DNA of 64,000 nt from Flavobacteriaceae bacterium (GTDB taxonomy: Bacteria > Bacteroidota > Bacteroidia > Flavobacteriales > Flavobacteriaceae): assembly GCA_018402385.1 (NCBI GenBank), contig JAGYJA010000007.1, positions 372,001 to 436,000 of the forward strand, given 5' to 3'. Shown one piece after another: positions 1 through 8,119 of this stretch (positions are counted from its first letter, which is position 1; the number at the start of each line of letters is the position of its first letter). Made by a program: the position numbers and the translations under genes. The notes under the pieces were generated by a model, which did no database searches, was not told the origin of the DNA, and worked only from the letters and a program-made list of their open reading frames with translations.

Positions 1-1912
1 TTTTCCAGGCTATATTATTGTTGTTCACCACATTTTGAGGAAGATTGCTTGTTTCCTGGACTGTCATCGGGTCATCATTGGATACAATCCTGGCCACCAA
101 ACAAAAATGCCAGGGGTTTGTACCTATGTTTTGAAAATCCTCAGGGTTGGGGACCAACCAGGGAATTTCGATGATGGCTTCTTTACCGGGTGTCAATTCT
201 GGTATTGAAACTGTTGCTATTTGACCCCCCAAAGTAACACCATCTATACTCATCGATCCATCCCACAAATCTGGCCAAATACTGGGCGCTGCGTGTGATT
301 TTGCCCAATAAAGCTCAAGAGTGTCATTACCTGATGAGGTTATACAACTTCGGTTGGTAACTCGCACATTGACATAATTGGGCTCTACAGGATCATATTC
401 GGGGTTTTGATGGACATCAATATAGCTTTCCCCTGAATTGTGCCGTACCCATATTTCCTGAGTGTTCCAAAACACTTCTTCAGTATTCTGGTCCGGTTCA
501 ACTCCGTAATCAACCATAGAGTTACGCACCATTAAATCCAGCTCGCCAATGTAGTTGGGGTCATCCATACATTTGGCGGTTAATACCGCACGGTATGCAT
601 TTACTCTTCCTGTACCTAATTGACCAACATAAGGTTGATTCCAAGGTATATGATAAATATCGTCTGCGGTGGTCATGATGATATCTTTGACCTGTTGTGC
701 TGTTAAATTAGGATTGGCAGCAAAAACTAAGGCGGCAACACCAGTAACTATTGGTGTAGCGGGAGAAGTAGCAACTTTTAAATGATAACCAGTAGGAAAA
801 TTGTCATAATCATCTGTAATACCCAATAAAAGCTGTCCTGGGGAGGTTACGTCTACTTTATCATTATGTGTGTGAGAAGAAGTGTTTCCAGTATCGGGGC
901 GTGTTAAATGAACATCTTTCCACGATCTAAAATACCCGGGCACACAGGTATCACAAGCTTTAATGTCATGAGAGTAGCCGGGAGCAACCCTTTCTCCTAC
1001 CGTGGTTACTGATAACGTGCTTTCATAAGATGCAGGAAAAGCATGGCCATGACCATCTCCACAACTACCTCCATCTGGCCCGTTCCCTGCTGCTGACACT
1101 ACTAGTATTCCCCTTGCTGCAATACTATCTAGTATTTTGTTATGTGTATCGTTAAAAGAACAAGTAGCAAGCCAACTTGTGTTAATTACTTTTACACCAG
1201 GAACATTTGAAACTGCAATTAAGCCATTCATGAAAGCCTGTCTTGATACTACTAAATTTGATTCGTGCGCGATTGAAGCCATCCCTTTATTGTTATTAGT
1301 TTTAGCAGCAATCATTCCCGCAGTTGATGTTCCGTGGGGTGTATTGTCTATTGGTGTAGGGACCTCTATTATGTTTGTGCCGATTAAATCTTCATGATTT
1401 AAATCAACTTTAGTATCCGCAATTCCAACTAAAATTCCATTACCTTTTGTTATAGTCCAAGCGAGAGGAGCTCTAATTAGATCTAGTGCTGTATTTCTTC
1501 CTCCTATAATTAAGTCATTATAATCATCTGGAAGAATTGAAAAGCTAGTTGTTTGATTTTCTAAAAGCATTTCATTAAAAAAAACTTGTTCATAAAAATT
1601 AACTTCGTGGCGATTCAAAATTTCATTCACATTAATTCCAGTTGAAACAGAAAGTAAATATGTTCTTTCAATATTGGAAAATTGAACATCGGGAAACGCC
1701 TTCTCAAAAGTAAAGACAGGCTTTGCATTAAGAGCCGAAGCAAAACCTATGTTTTGCATCGTTAGGGTCAAGGTCTGATCTGCATTTACAATTTTTTGTA
1801 TTTCCCCCAATTCATACCCTTCTTTAATTTCAAGATAATAAGAATCAAGGTCTTGTGAATAAATGTACACAAAGGGCAGCACTAAAGCAAAGCATAAAAC
1901 TAATTTTCTCAT
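1..1912 (-). CDS. Secreted subtilisin-like S8 serine protease (3' end beyond window)
   Basis: Partial gene: 637 codons are visible and the C-terminus lies beyond base 1. The protein starts MRKLVLCFALVLPFVYIYSQ, a signal peptide. A prodomain-like stretch follows, then the S8 catalytic domain. The Asp is in GIADTKVD (about residue 170), the His in TPHGTSTAG (about 195) and the Ser in ATSPATP (about 385), so all three triad residues are present. After the catalytic domain comes a beta-rich region starting near residue 450 (PNYVNVRVTN and after), resembling CARDB/Ig-type modules. In Flavobacteriia such proteases usually end in a type IX secretion signal, but that part is not in the window. No gene lies close upstream, and no clear TANNTTTG box was seen. 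The probable role is extracellular or cell-surface protein degradation. The family is clear; the substrate is unknown. Confidence 0.9.
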   Translation of the reverse strand, partial: MRKLVLCFALVLPFVYIYSQDLDSYYLEIKEGYELGEIQKIVNADQTLTLTMQNIGFASALNAKPVFTFEKAFPDVQFSNIERTYLLSVSTGINVNEILNRHEVNFYEQVFFNEMLLENQTTSFSILPDDYNDLIIGGRNTALDLIRAPLAWTITKGNGILVGIADTKVDLNHEDLIGTNIIEVPTPIDNTPHGTSTAGMIAAKTNNNKGMASIAHESNLVVSRQAFMNGLIAVSNVPGVKVINTSWLATCSFNDTHNKILDSIAARGILVVSAAGNGPDGGSCGDGHGHAFPASYESTLSVTTVGERVAPGYSHDIKACDTCVPGYFRSWKDVHLTRPDTGNTSSHTHNDKVDVTSPGQLLLGITDDYDNFPTGYHLKVATSPATPIVTGVAALVFAANPNLTAQQVKDIIMTTADDIYHIPWNQPYVGQLGTGRVNAYRAVLTAKCMDDPNYIGELDLMVRNSMVDYGVEPDQNTEEVFWNTQEIWVRHNSGESYIDVHQNPEYDPVEPNYVNVRVTNRSCITSSGNDTLELYWAKSHAAPSIWPDLWDGSMSIDGVTLGGQIATVSIPELTPGKEAIIEIPWLVPNPEDFQNIGTNPWHFCLVARIVSNDDPMTVQETSNLPQNVVNNNNIAWK

Positions 1913-2255
1913 AGTGGTTGGTATTTAGATGTTAGTAAATTATTGTTGTGATCATCTAAATCAACTACCATACAGGGGAGAAATGCTTTATCAAAAGCTT
2001 AATAGTAGTGGAATAGTAAAAGTTAAAGAATAAAAAAATATAGTTTTATTTCTTAACGATGGATTATAACATACAGCAATTTACCCCCCCCCTAATTAAC
2101 TATCCAAAAATATATTGTTAATTTTATGTTAAATTATTATACATCAAGTAATCAAATCCATCATAAACCCACTTGTCCATTTAAAATATTTGTTGGCAGA
2201 AGAGAGTCTCTTTATATATGTTATTGCACTTTTCTGAGTTTTTTTGATTTATTCA
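1913..2255. other. Intergenic region with a C9 homopolymer
   Basis: No convincing gene is seen. The stretch is very AT-rich apart from a run of nine C at 2084-2092, about 170 bases upstream of the S8 protease start. A possible 65-codon frame begins at 2126, but it has no ribosome binding site and no recognisable sequence, and it runs out of frame through the decayed GAF gene that follows. Confidence 0.5.
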
Positions 2256-2438
2256 TATCGAGTTGCATTTCAAGGTGGTTTTTACCATTGCGTTGTTTCA
2301 GAGATCGAAATCCCCTTGTTTAAAGATAGAAAAAATATTGGCTAAATTGATATTGACTCCAATACTGCAGACCCTTTTACTGAAGAAGACGAACGCTTTT
2401 TGGAATGGGTGAATGAGCAGGTAGCGAAGGTTTTATAG
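2256..2438 (+). pseudogene. Decayed C-terminal remnant of a GAF-domain protein
   Basis: Reading the frame through 2346 gives CVVSEIEIPLFKDRKNIG, a stop (TAA 2343-2345), then IDIDSNTADPFTEEDERF and an end at VAKVL followed by TAG (2436-2438). This is the usual C-terminal part of the small free-methionine-sulfoxide-reductase-like GAF proteins of Flavobacteriia: SEI, (V/I)PLFKD, then IDIDS and PFTEEDE. An internal stop, no N-terminal half and no start codon mark it as a remnant. Weak similarity may extend back to about 2256. It points away from the leftward ABC permease. In relatives, as I recall, a GAF gene often sits near this permease and purH, so it was probably once intact here. The family assignment rests on motif recognition only. 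Confidence 0.6.
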
Positions 2439-2480
2439 TAGTCAGTTGGCAGTTGCAGTGGTCAGTGAAAATCCAAATCC

Positions 2481-2617
2481 CAAGCACCAAATTCAAAAAA
2501 GAACACAAAATTTTACATTGTATCTTCTTTAGGTGTCAAGCCATAAAGATTCACAATGCAAATCAAAAAGTTGCATTGGAAACCAATTAATGATTGCTAT
2601 TTGGAATTTGGTGCTTG
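2481..2617. repeat. Inverted repeat, flavobacterial intergenic repeat type
   Basis: A perfect 14-base inverted repeat: CAAGCACCAAATTC at 2481-2494 and its complement at 2604-2617. The flanks are partly matching (CCAAAT and ATTTGG). A further partial copy, ATTGGTGCTTTTCC, follows the right arm. Similar short words recur at 59240-59302. It lies between the GAF remnant and the 3' end of the ABC permease. It looks like a dispersed non-coding repeat. Confidence 0.6.
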
Positions 2618-2675
2618 AAAAATTGGTGCTTTTCCATATGAACTTCCCTCTCACCACTCACCACTCAAAACCAAT

Positions 2676-3929
2676 CTACATTCCCGTCCTAATCGCTTCC
2701 ACAGGGTCTAGTCTGGAAGCAGAAATTGCAGGGATTATTCCCGAAATCAATCCAATACAGGCAGACACTATCGTTCCAATGGCCAGGTTTTTCAGTGAGA
2801 CCACAAATTGGAAATCACCTGTTAACATAGATGCCAAAATGGAAGCAATCCAAACGAAAAACAATCCAATCAATCCACCCACAATAGCTAGAATGGTGGC
2901 TTCAAACAAAAATTGGTAAAGTATAAATTTGTTTTTGGCACCCAGTGATTTTTGAATACCAATGAGGTTTGTGCGTTCTTTTACGGATACAAACATAATA
3001 TTGGCAATTCCAAAGCCTCCCACCAGCAAAGAAAACCCACTGATGATAAGTCCCATAAAATTAAGTTGTCCTGTGAGATTATCAATCAGGTCTGAAAACC
3101 CCTTGAGTTCATTGATAAAAAAGCTCTCAATATCATCCGGTTTTAATCCGCGAACAGACCTTAAACGTTGTGTGACAGTGGCAATAAATTCTGCTTGATC
3201 GACCCCTTTTTTTGGCTTGATAACAATTTGTGGAAACGAACCCCGATTGTTATCCCCATAAATGCGTCTGGCTACATTTACCGGAAAAAAAACACTGCCA
3301 TCCTTTGAGTTTCCAAATAGTCCTGCCCCTTCTTTCTCTATAACACCAATCACGGCAAATTTTCTCCCATACATTCTCACCGTTTGTCCCACAGGATCTA
3401 TATTTCCAAAAAGGCTGTTTGCAATTTCATCTCCAATAACTAGTACAGGAGCTCCACTGTTTGATTCAGATTCATTAAAGAAGCGTCCTTTGGCAAGTTG
3501 TAACGATTCAATTTGGTAATATTCATGTGTGATGGCACCAATTTGAACATTAGTCACTGTCTTATCTCCAAACCTAATTGTTTCCTGCGGCACATTCATT
3601 CCATAGGTAACCGCTTCGGCGTCATTTAAATTTCTGCTTAAATATTGATATTCTTCATATTTTACATCGGGAAACTGCTCACGGCGCCATCTGGGTACTG
3701 AAGTGGGACCGAAGGAATAACGTGCAACAATTAAAGTGCTATTGTCCAAACCACTAATACTACCTTCAATCTCTTTTTTGAGAGAATCAACTGCCGCCAG
3801 GATACCTATTATTGAAAAAATCCCTATTGTCACACCAAGTAATGACAAAAATGTGCGCAACTTGTTATTAACCAATGCGCTAATTGCAAAAGTAAAGCTC
3901 TCTTTAAGTAACCTAAGGTAGATAACCAT
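2676..3929 (-). CDS. MacB/FtsX-type ABC transporter permease
   Basis: A 417-residue inner-membrane protein with the MacB layout. One N-terminal membrane segment (about residues 17-45, LRTFLSLLGVTIGIFSIIGI) is followed by a large periplasmic MacB_PCD domain (about 50-255). Three C-terminal FtsX-type membrane segments follow (about 285-400), ending ISASRLDPVEAIR. Such permeases work with a separate ATPase to move lipoproteins, peptides or drugs through the envelope, or to drive mechanotransmission. No ATPase gene is adjacent, so the partner must lie elsewhere. It is transcribed divergently from purH with about 145 bases between them. Substrate unknown. Confidence 0.9.
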   Translation of the reverse strand: MVIYLRLLKESFTFAISALVNNKLRTFLSLLGVTIGIFSIIGILAAVDSLKKEIEGSISGLDNSTLIVARYSFGPTSVPRWRREQFPDVKYEEYQYLSRNLNDAEAVTYGMNVPQETIRFGDKTVTNVQIGAITHEYYQIESLQLAKGRFFNESESNSGAPVLVIGDEIANSLFGNIDPVGQTVRMYGRKFAVIGVIEKEGAGLFGNSKDGSVFFPVNVARRIYGDNNRGSFPQIVIKPKKGVDQAEFIATVTQRLRSVRGLKPDDIESFFINELKGFSDLIDNLTGQLNFMGLIISGFSLLVGGFGIANIMFVSVKERTNLIGIQKSLGAKNKFILYQFLFEATILAIVGGLIGLFFVWIASILASMLTGDFQFVVSLKNLAIGTIVSACIGLISGIIPAISASRLDPVEAIRTGM

Positions 3930-4044
3930 AAAACAATTAGTATCTAATTTTTAAAAGTTTCAAATAGGACGTAAATCCTATAAAATTGTTACATTATTTT
4001 GTAAATATACGACCATTTCCTCAAGTTTTTTCTTTGTAAATAAC

Positions 4045-4052
4045 TACTTTTG
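4045..4052 (+). promoter_or_regulatory. -7 promoter element of purH
   Basis: TACTTTTG matches the Bacteroidota -7 consensus TANNTTTG and lies 21 bases before the chosen purH start. No TTG was found at the ideal upstream distance, so only the -7 half is supported. Confidence 0.5.
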
Positions 4053-4073
4053 CACTTTAACAAACACAACACA

Positions 4074-5606
4074 ATGAACGATTTAAAAAAGGCTACCTCC
4101 GCACTTATTTCAGTATTTAGTAAAGACGGTTTAGAACCCATTGTACAGAAATTAAACAACCTGGGAGTGACCCTTTATTCTACCGGAGGTACAGAAAAAT
4201 TCATCAAAGATTTGAACATTCCCGTAATCCCCATTGAAGAGGTAACATCTTATCCATCCATTTTAGGCGGAAGGGTTAAAACACTTCATCCCAAAGTTTT
4301 TGGAGGTATTCTTAACAGACAAAACCACGAAGGCGATGTTGCCGAAATGGCTGAATACAACATTCCTCAAATTGACATTGTGATTGTAGATTTGTATCCT
4401 TTTGAGAAAACAGTCGCTTCGGGTGCTGAGGAACAGGATATTATTGAAAAAATAGACATTGGGGGGATTTCTCTCATTCGCGCTGCTGCCAAAAACTTTG
4501 CCGATACGCTTTGTGTTTCTTCAGTGGATGATTACTCTGAACTTTTGGAATTGCTTAACGCGAAAGACGGAAACACGACACTAGTTGACCGTAAACGTTT
4601 CGCCGCCAAGGCATTCAACGTTTCCTCCCATTATGATACTGCGATTTTCAATTATTTCAATACTTCGGAAAATTTACCCGTTTTTAAAGTGAGTTACAAT
4701 CAAGGACAAGAATTGCGCTATGGCGAAAATCCCCATCAGAAAGGATATTTCTTTGGTGATTTTGATGCCATGTTTGAAAAACTGCACGGCAAGGAACTTT
4801 CTTATAATAATTTGCTTGATGTGGATGCTGCTGTCAATTTGATGGGCGAATTCAACAATGAAAAACCCACTTTTGCTATTTTAAAGCACAACAATGCTTG
4901 TGGAATTGCTCAGAGAGAAACTGTTTTAGATGCTTACATTGCAGCGCTTGCAGGAGACCCTGTTTCCGCTTTTGGTGGAATCTTGATTAGTAATACAGAA
5001 ATTGATAAAGCTTCAGCGGCTGAAATCAATAAGCTGTTTTGTGAAGTCGTCATTGCACCTTCTTTTTCGCGTGAAGCGGAAGAAATCCTAAAAGAAAAAA
5101 AGAACCGAATTCTTCTTGTACAAAAACAAGTAGAGTTGCCAAAAAACTTAGTTAGGACCTCGTTGAATGGCGTTTTGGCACAAGAAAAAGATTTAAAAAC
5201 TGATAATCTTTCAGATATTTCAAATGCTACAGACAATAATCCCACAAACAGTGAGTTAGAAGACTTAATCTTTGCATCAAAAGTTTGTAAGCACACCAAG
5301 TCAAACACAATCGTATTGGCAAAAGACAAACAATTGTGTGCATCTGGAACAGGACAAACCTCGAGAGTGGATGCACTAAGACAGGCCATTGACAAGGCCA
5401 CTTCTTTTGGATTTGACTTAAAAGGAGCCGTGATGGCAAGTGATGCCTTTTTTCCATTTCCAGATTGTGTTGAAATTGCAGACAATGCAGGAATAACCGC
5501 TGTCATTCAACCCGGTGGCTCAATTAAAGACCAATTAAGCATTGATTATTGCAATGCTCACAAAATGTCAATGGTATTTACCGGAACACGCCATTTTAAA
5601 CATTAA
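4074..5606 (+). CDS. purH: Bifunctional AICAR formyltransferase / IMP cyclohydrolase
   Basis: Catalyses the last two steps of IMP synthesis: formylation of AICAR by 10-formyl-THF, then ring closure. The protein has 510 residues, normal for PurH. The N-terminal MGS/IMP cyclohydrolase domain is about residues 1-190 (STGGTEKFI, GGRVKTLHPK). The transformylase domain follows (LRYGENPHQ, then KHNNACG with the catalytic Lys-His, and DAFFPFPD near the C-terminus). I chose the ATG at 4074, giving MNDLKKATSALISVFSKDGL. The in-frame ATG at 4050 lies inside the predicted -7 box, so it cannot be used from this promoter. It heads the rod-shape gene block, an order common in Bacteroidota. With purA at the right end, two late purine genes lie in this window. 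Confidence 0.97.
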   Translation: MNDLKKATSALISVFSKDGLEPIVQKLNNLGVTLYSTGGTEKFIKDLNIPVIPIEEVTSYPSILGGRVKTLHPKVFGGILNRQNHEGDVAEMAEYNIPQIDIVIVDLYPFEKTVASGAEEQDIIEKIDIGGISLIRAAAKNFADTLCVSSVDDYSELLELLNAKDGNTTLVDRKRFAAKAFNVSSHYDTAIFNYFNTSENLPVFKVSYNQGQELRYGENPHQKGYFFGDFDAMFEKLHGKELSYNNLLDVDAAVNLMGEFNNEKPTFAILKHNNACGIAQRETVLDAYIAALAGDPVSAFGGILISNTEIDKASAAEINKLFCEVVIAPSFSREAEEILKEKKNRILLVQKQVELPKNLVRTSLNGVLAQEKDLKTDNLSDISNATDNNPTNSELEDLIFASKVCKHTKSNTIVLAKDKQLCASGTGQTSRVDALRQAIDKATSFGFDLKGAVMASDAFFPFPDCVEIADNAGITAVIQPGGSIKDQLSIDYCNAHKMSMVFTGTRHFKH

Positions 5607-5612
5607 TTTTTT

Positions 5613-5620
5613 TACATTTG
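5613..5620 (+). promoter_or_regulatory. -7 promoter element upstream of mreB
   Basis: TACATTTG fits TANNTTTG exactly. It lies just after the purH stop and 54 bases before the mreB start, suggesting the rod-shape genes can be transcribed separately from purH. No good -33 TTG was found at the right distance. Confidence 0.45.
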
Positions 5621-5674
5621 TTTATTACATTAAAAACAGACCCTAAATAATAGATTACTGATAACAAACACACT

Positions 5675-6703
5675 ATGGGATTTTTTGACTTCTTGACCGA
5701 GGAAATTGCCATTGACCTTGGAACTGCAAATACCTTGATTATTCATAACGATAAAGTGGTGGTTGATAGCCCGTCAATCGTCGCGCGCGACAGAATTAGC
5801 GGTAAAATCATCGCCGTGGGAAAAGAGGCTGCGATGATGCAGGGAAAAACTCATGAAAACATTAAGACGATCAGGCCTCTTAAGGATGGAGTAATCGCCG
5901 ATTTTGATGCCAGTGAGAAAATGATCAACATGTTCATCAAAGACATCCCTGCTTTAAAAAATAAATGGTTTACACCTTCATTGAGAATGGTAATTTGCAT
6001 TCCCAGTGGTATTACTGAAGTGGAAATGCGCGCAGTAAAAGAAAGCGCAGAGCGTGTGAATGGTAAGGAGGTCTATCTTATTCACGAGCCTATGGCAGCT
6101 GCGATTGGTATCGGGATTGACATTATGCAACCCAAAGGAAATATGGTGGTCGATATAGGAGGTGGAACTACAGAAATTGCTGTTATCGCTCTGGGCGGAA
6201 TTGTTTGTGACAAATCAGTTAAAATTGCCGGTGATGTATTTACCAATGATATTGTTTACTTCATGCGTACACAGCATAACCTCTATGTGGGAGAACGCAC
6301 TGCTGAAAAAATAAAAATACAGATTGGTGCTGCCACAGAAGACCTTGAAAACCCACCTGAGGAAATGGCTGTTCAAGGTCGTGACTTACTAACAGGAAAA
6401 CCAAAACAAGTTCAAACCTCTTACCGTGAAATTGCCAAAGCACTTGACAAGTCAATCCTGAGGATTGAGGATGCCGTGATGGAAACGCTTTCACAAACAC
6501 CGCCTGAACTTGCCGCAGATATCTACAACACAGGAATCTATCTTGCAGGAGGAGGCTCTATGCTGCGAGGGCTGGATAAACGTTTATCTCAAAAAACAGA
6601 TTTACCGGTTTATATCGCTGAGGACCCCTTGAGAGCTGTCGTGAGAGGAACAGGAATTTGTCTTAAGAATTTGAATCGTTACCGAAGCATCTTAATTAAA
6701 TAA
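5675..6703 (+). CDS. mreB: Rod shape-determining protein MreB
   Basis: A bacterial actin that polymerises on the inner membrane and positions the elongasome. At 342 residues it is full length. Nucleotide-binding motifs are visible: phosphate 1 AIDLGTANTLI (residues 12-22), the connecting region HEPMAAAIGIG, phosphate 2 MVVDIGGGTTEIAVIA and the adenosine motif IYLAGGGSMLRGLD. The N-terminus MGFFDFLTEE is the usual membrane-contacting start. It is first in a tight rightward run with mreC, mreD, mrdA and rodA. A 95-base gap before mreC could hold a second promoter, but no clear consensus was seen. Confidence 0.98.
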   Translation: MGFFDFLTEEIAIDLGTANTLIIHNDKVVVDSPSIVARDRISGKIIAVGKEAAMMQGKTHENIKTIRPLKDGVIADFDASEKMINMFIKDIPALKNKWFTPSLRMVICIPSGITEVEMRAVKESAERVNGKEVYLIHEPMAAAIGIGIDIMQPKGNMVVDIGGGTTEIAVIALGGIVCDKSVKIAGDVFTNDIVYFMRTQHNLYVGERTAEKIKIQIGAATEDLENPPEEMAVQGRDLLTGKPKQVQTSYREIAKALDKSILRIEDAVMETLSQTPPELAADIYNTGIYLAGGGSMLRGLDKRLSQKTDLPVYIAEDPLRAVVRGTGICLKNLNRYRSILIK

Positions 6704-6798
6704 GTTACACCCTCTTAAAGTTAAGTTGTTTCATAGTAAGTTTTTATATAAATAGACTTTTCGGTATAGTATAAAGAGAATTTTTAGGATTATTTAGT

Positions 6799-7620
6799 AT
6801 GCAACAGATCATCAATTTTTTCATTCGCAATAAAAATTTTCTGTTGTTTTTATTTCTGCTCGCCATTTCACTTGGCTTGACCATTCAATCACATTCCTAC
6901 CATAAGAGCAAGTTTGTAAGTTCCGCCAATTTTTTGACCGGTTCTATTTATACTGTGAAAAGTGACATTTCTACTTACTTTGGTTTACGTAAAGAAAATG
7001 AAGTACTTTTAGAAGAAAACAGCCGACTCAAAAACCTTTTACAACTTTCTGAAAACGATGAGGTTACAATTGCTGATTCAACACTTGTTGAATTGGGATT
7101 TGTGTTTCGTCCAGCAGAGGTCATTAATAATAATTTTTCAAAAGCAAACAACTTCCTTACTATAAAAGGCGGTAAAAATCAAGGACTCAAACCGGCAATG
7201 GGAGTAATAACAAGCAATGGCATTGTTGGTATCACAGACCAAGTGGGTGCCAATTTTTCAACAGTTTTATCAATTCTTAATTCAAACTCCAGTATTAGTG
7301 TTCAGTTAAGTAAAACAGGGCATTTTGGTTCATTGGTTTGGAATGGTAAAGACCCTAATGTTTTACAACTTATCGATATTTCCAGACAGGCTCCTGTCGC
7401 TATTGGTGACACGATATCAACAGATGGCAGGTCAACCATCTTTCCTAAAGGCATTTCAGTGGGAACTGTAAATGATTTTTCATTTGATCAAAGTGAAAAT
7501 TTTTACATCATCGATATCGCATTATTTAACGACATGACCCGTACAGAGAATGTGTACATCATTGAAAATAAGAATGCCGAAGAGATTAAAGAACTTGAAA
7601 CCCGATCTACCGATGAATAA
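6799..7620 (+). CDS. mreC: Rod shape-determining protein MreC
   Basis: A 273-residue inner-membrane protein. It has a short cytoplasmic tail, one membrane segment (about residues 12-28, FLLFLFLLAISLGLTI), a coiled-coil stretch (about 65-92, LRKENEVLLEENSRLKNLL) and two periplasmic beta domains (GVITSNGIVGITDQVG, IFPKGISVGTVNDFSF). MreC links MreB filaments to PBP2 and activates it. The mreD start codon lies inside its last codons, so the two are probably translationally coupled. Confidence 0.95.
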   Translation: MQQIINFFIRNKNFLLFLFLLAISLGLTIQSHSYHKSKFVSSANFLTGSIYTVKSDISTYFGLRKENEVLLEENSRLKNLLQLSENDEVTIADSTLVELGFVFRPAEVINNNFSKANNFLTIKGGKNQGLKPAMGVITSNGIVGITDQVGANFSTVLSILNSNSSISVQLSKTGHFGSLVWNGKDPNVLQLIDISRQAPVAIGDTISTDGRSTIFPKGISVGTVNDFSFDQSENFYIIDIALFNDMTRTENVYIIENKNAEEIKELETRSTDE

Positions 7621-8119
7621 TCCCTTGGTTTTACATATCACCCGCTTTGTCGTTTTGATTTTAGCTCAGGTATTCATCTTTGATCATATTTTATTGTTTG
7701 GGTATATCAATCCATTTATTTATTTGCTTTTTCTTCTCTTATATCCGGTGAAAGTAAATCAGCAGCTATTTTTATTTCTTGGATTTTTGTTAGGGTTAAC
7801 CATGGACTTTTTTAGTGATACTGGAGGAATTCATGCAACAGCTTGTTTAATGCTGGCATATGCACGCCCTTTTGTACTTAAATACTCTTTTGGTGTGAGT
7901 TATGAATACAATACCATCAAAATCAATCAAACAACAATGACCGGAAGACTCACTTACATTTCTTCTCTTGTACTCATCCATCACTTGATTTTTTATACGC
8001 TGGAAATTTTTAATCTCAAGCACACACTTTTCATCTTAAAATCTGCGTTATTTTCAAGTATTTTTACTATACTGTTGTCACTGATATTGATGATTATTTT
8101 CAGCACTAAAAAATCATGA
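7613..8119 (+). CDS. mreD: Rod shape-determining protein MreD
   Basis: A 168-residue very hydrophobic protein with about five membrane segments, normal for MreD. I chose the ATG at 7613 (MNNPLVLHITRFVVLILAQV), which overlaps the mreC stop in the string ATGAATAA. A longer in-frame start at 7550 would add 21 charged residues that are only mreC read in another frame. The gene ends in a 4-base overlap (ATGA) with mrdA. It belongs to the elongasome together with MreB, MreC, PBP2 and RodA. Sequence identity in this family is low, so context carries weight. Confidence 0.92.
   Translation: MNNPLVLHITRFVVLILAQVFIFDHILLFGYINPFIYLLFLLLYPVKVNQQLFLFLGFLLGLTMDFFSDTGGIHATACLMLAYARPFVLKYSFGVSYEYNTIKINQTTMTGRLTYISSLVLIHHLIFYTLEIFNLKHTLFILKSALFSSIFTILLSLILMIIFSTKKS

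Noticed and set aside
2126-2323. A 65-residue frame in the gap after the S8 protease
   Set aside because: No ribosome binding site, Cys- and Phe-rich random-looking sequence, and it crosses the recognisable GAF remnant in another frame.
2533-2919. A 128-residue plus-strand frame over the 3' end of the ABC permease
   Set aside because: It overlaps the well-supported FtsX domain on the minus strand and begins in a repeat; it is a shadow of that gene.
4934-5506. A 190-residue open frame antisense to purH
   Set aside because: purH on the plus strand has full family motifs through this stretch; the antisense frame shows no motif and has no promoter or ribosome binding site. It is a composition shadow.
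7550-7612. An extended N-terminus for MreD
   Set aside because: The extra 21 residues are charged and come from mreC in another frame; MreD proteins start directly with a hydrophobic segment.
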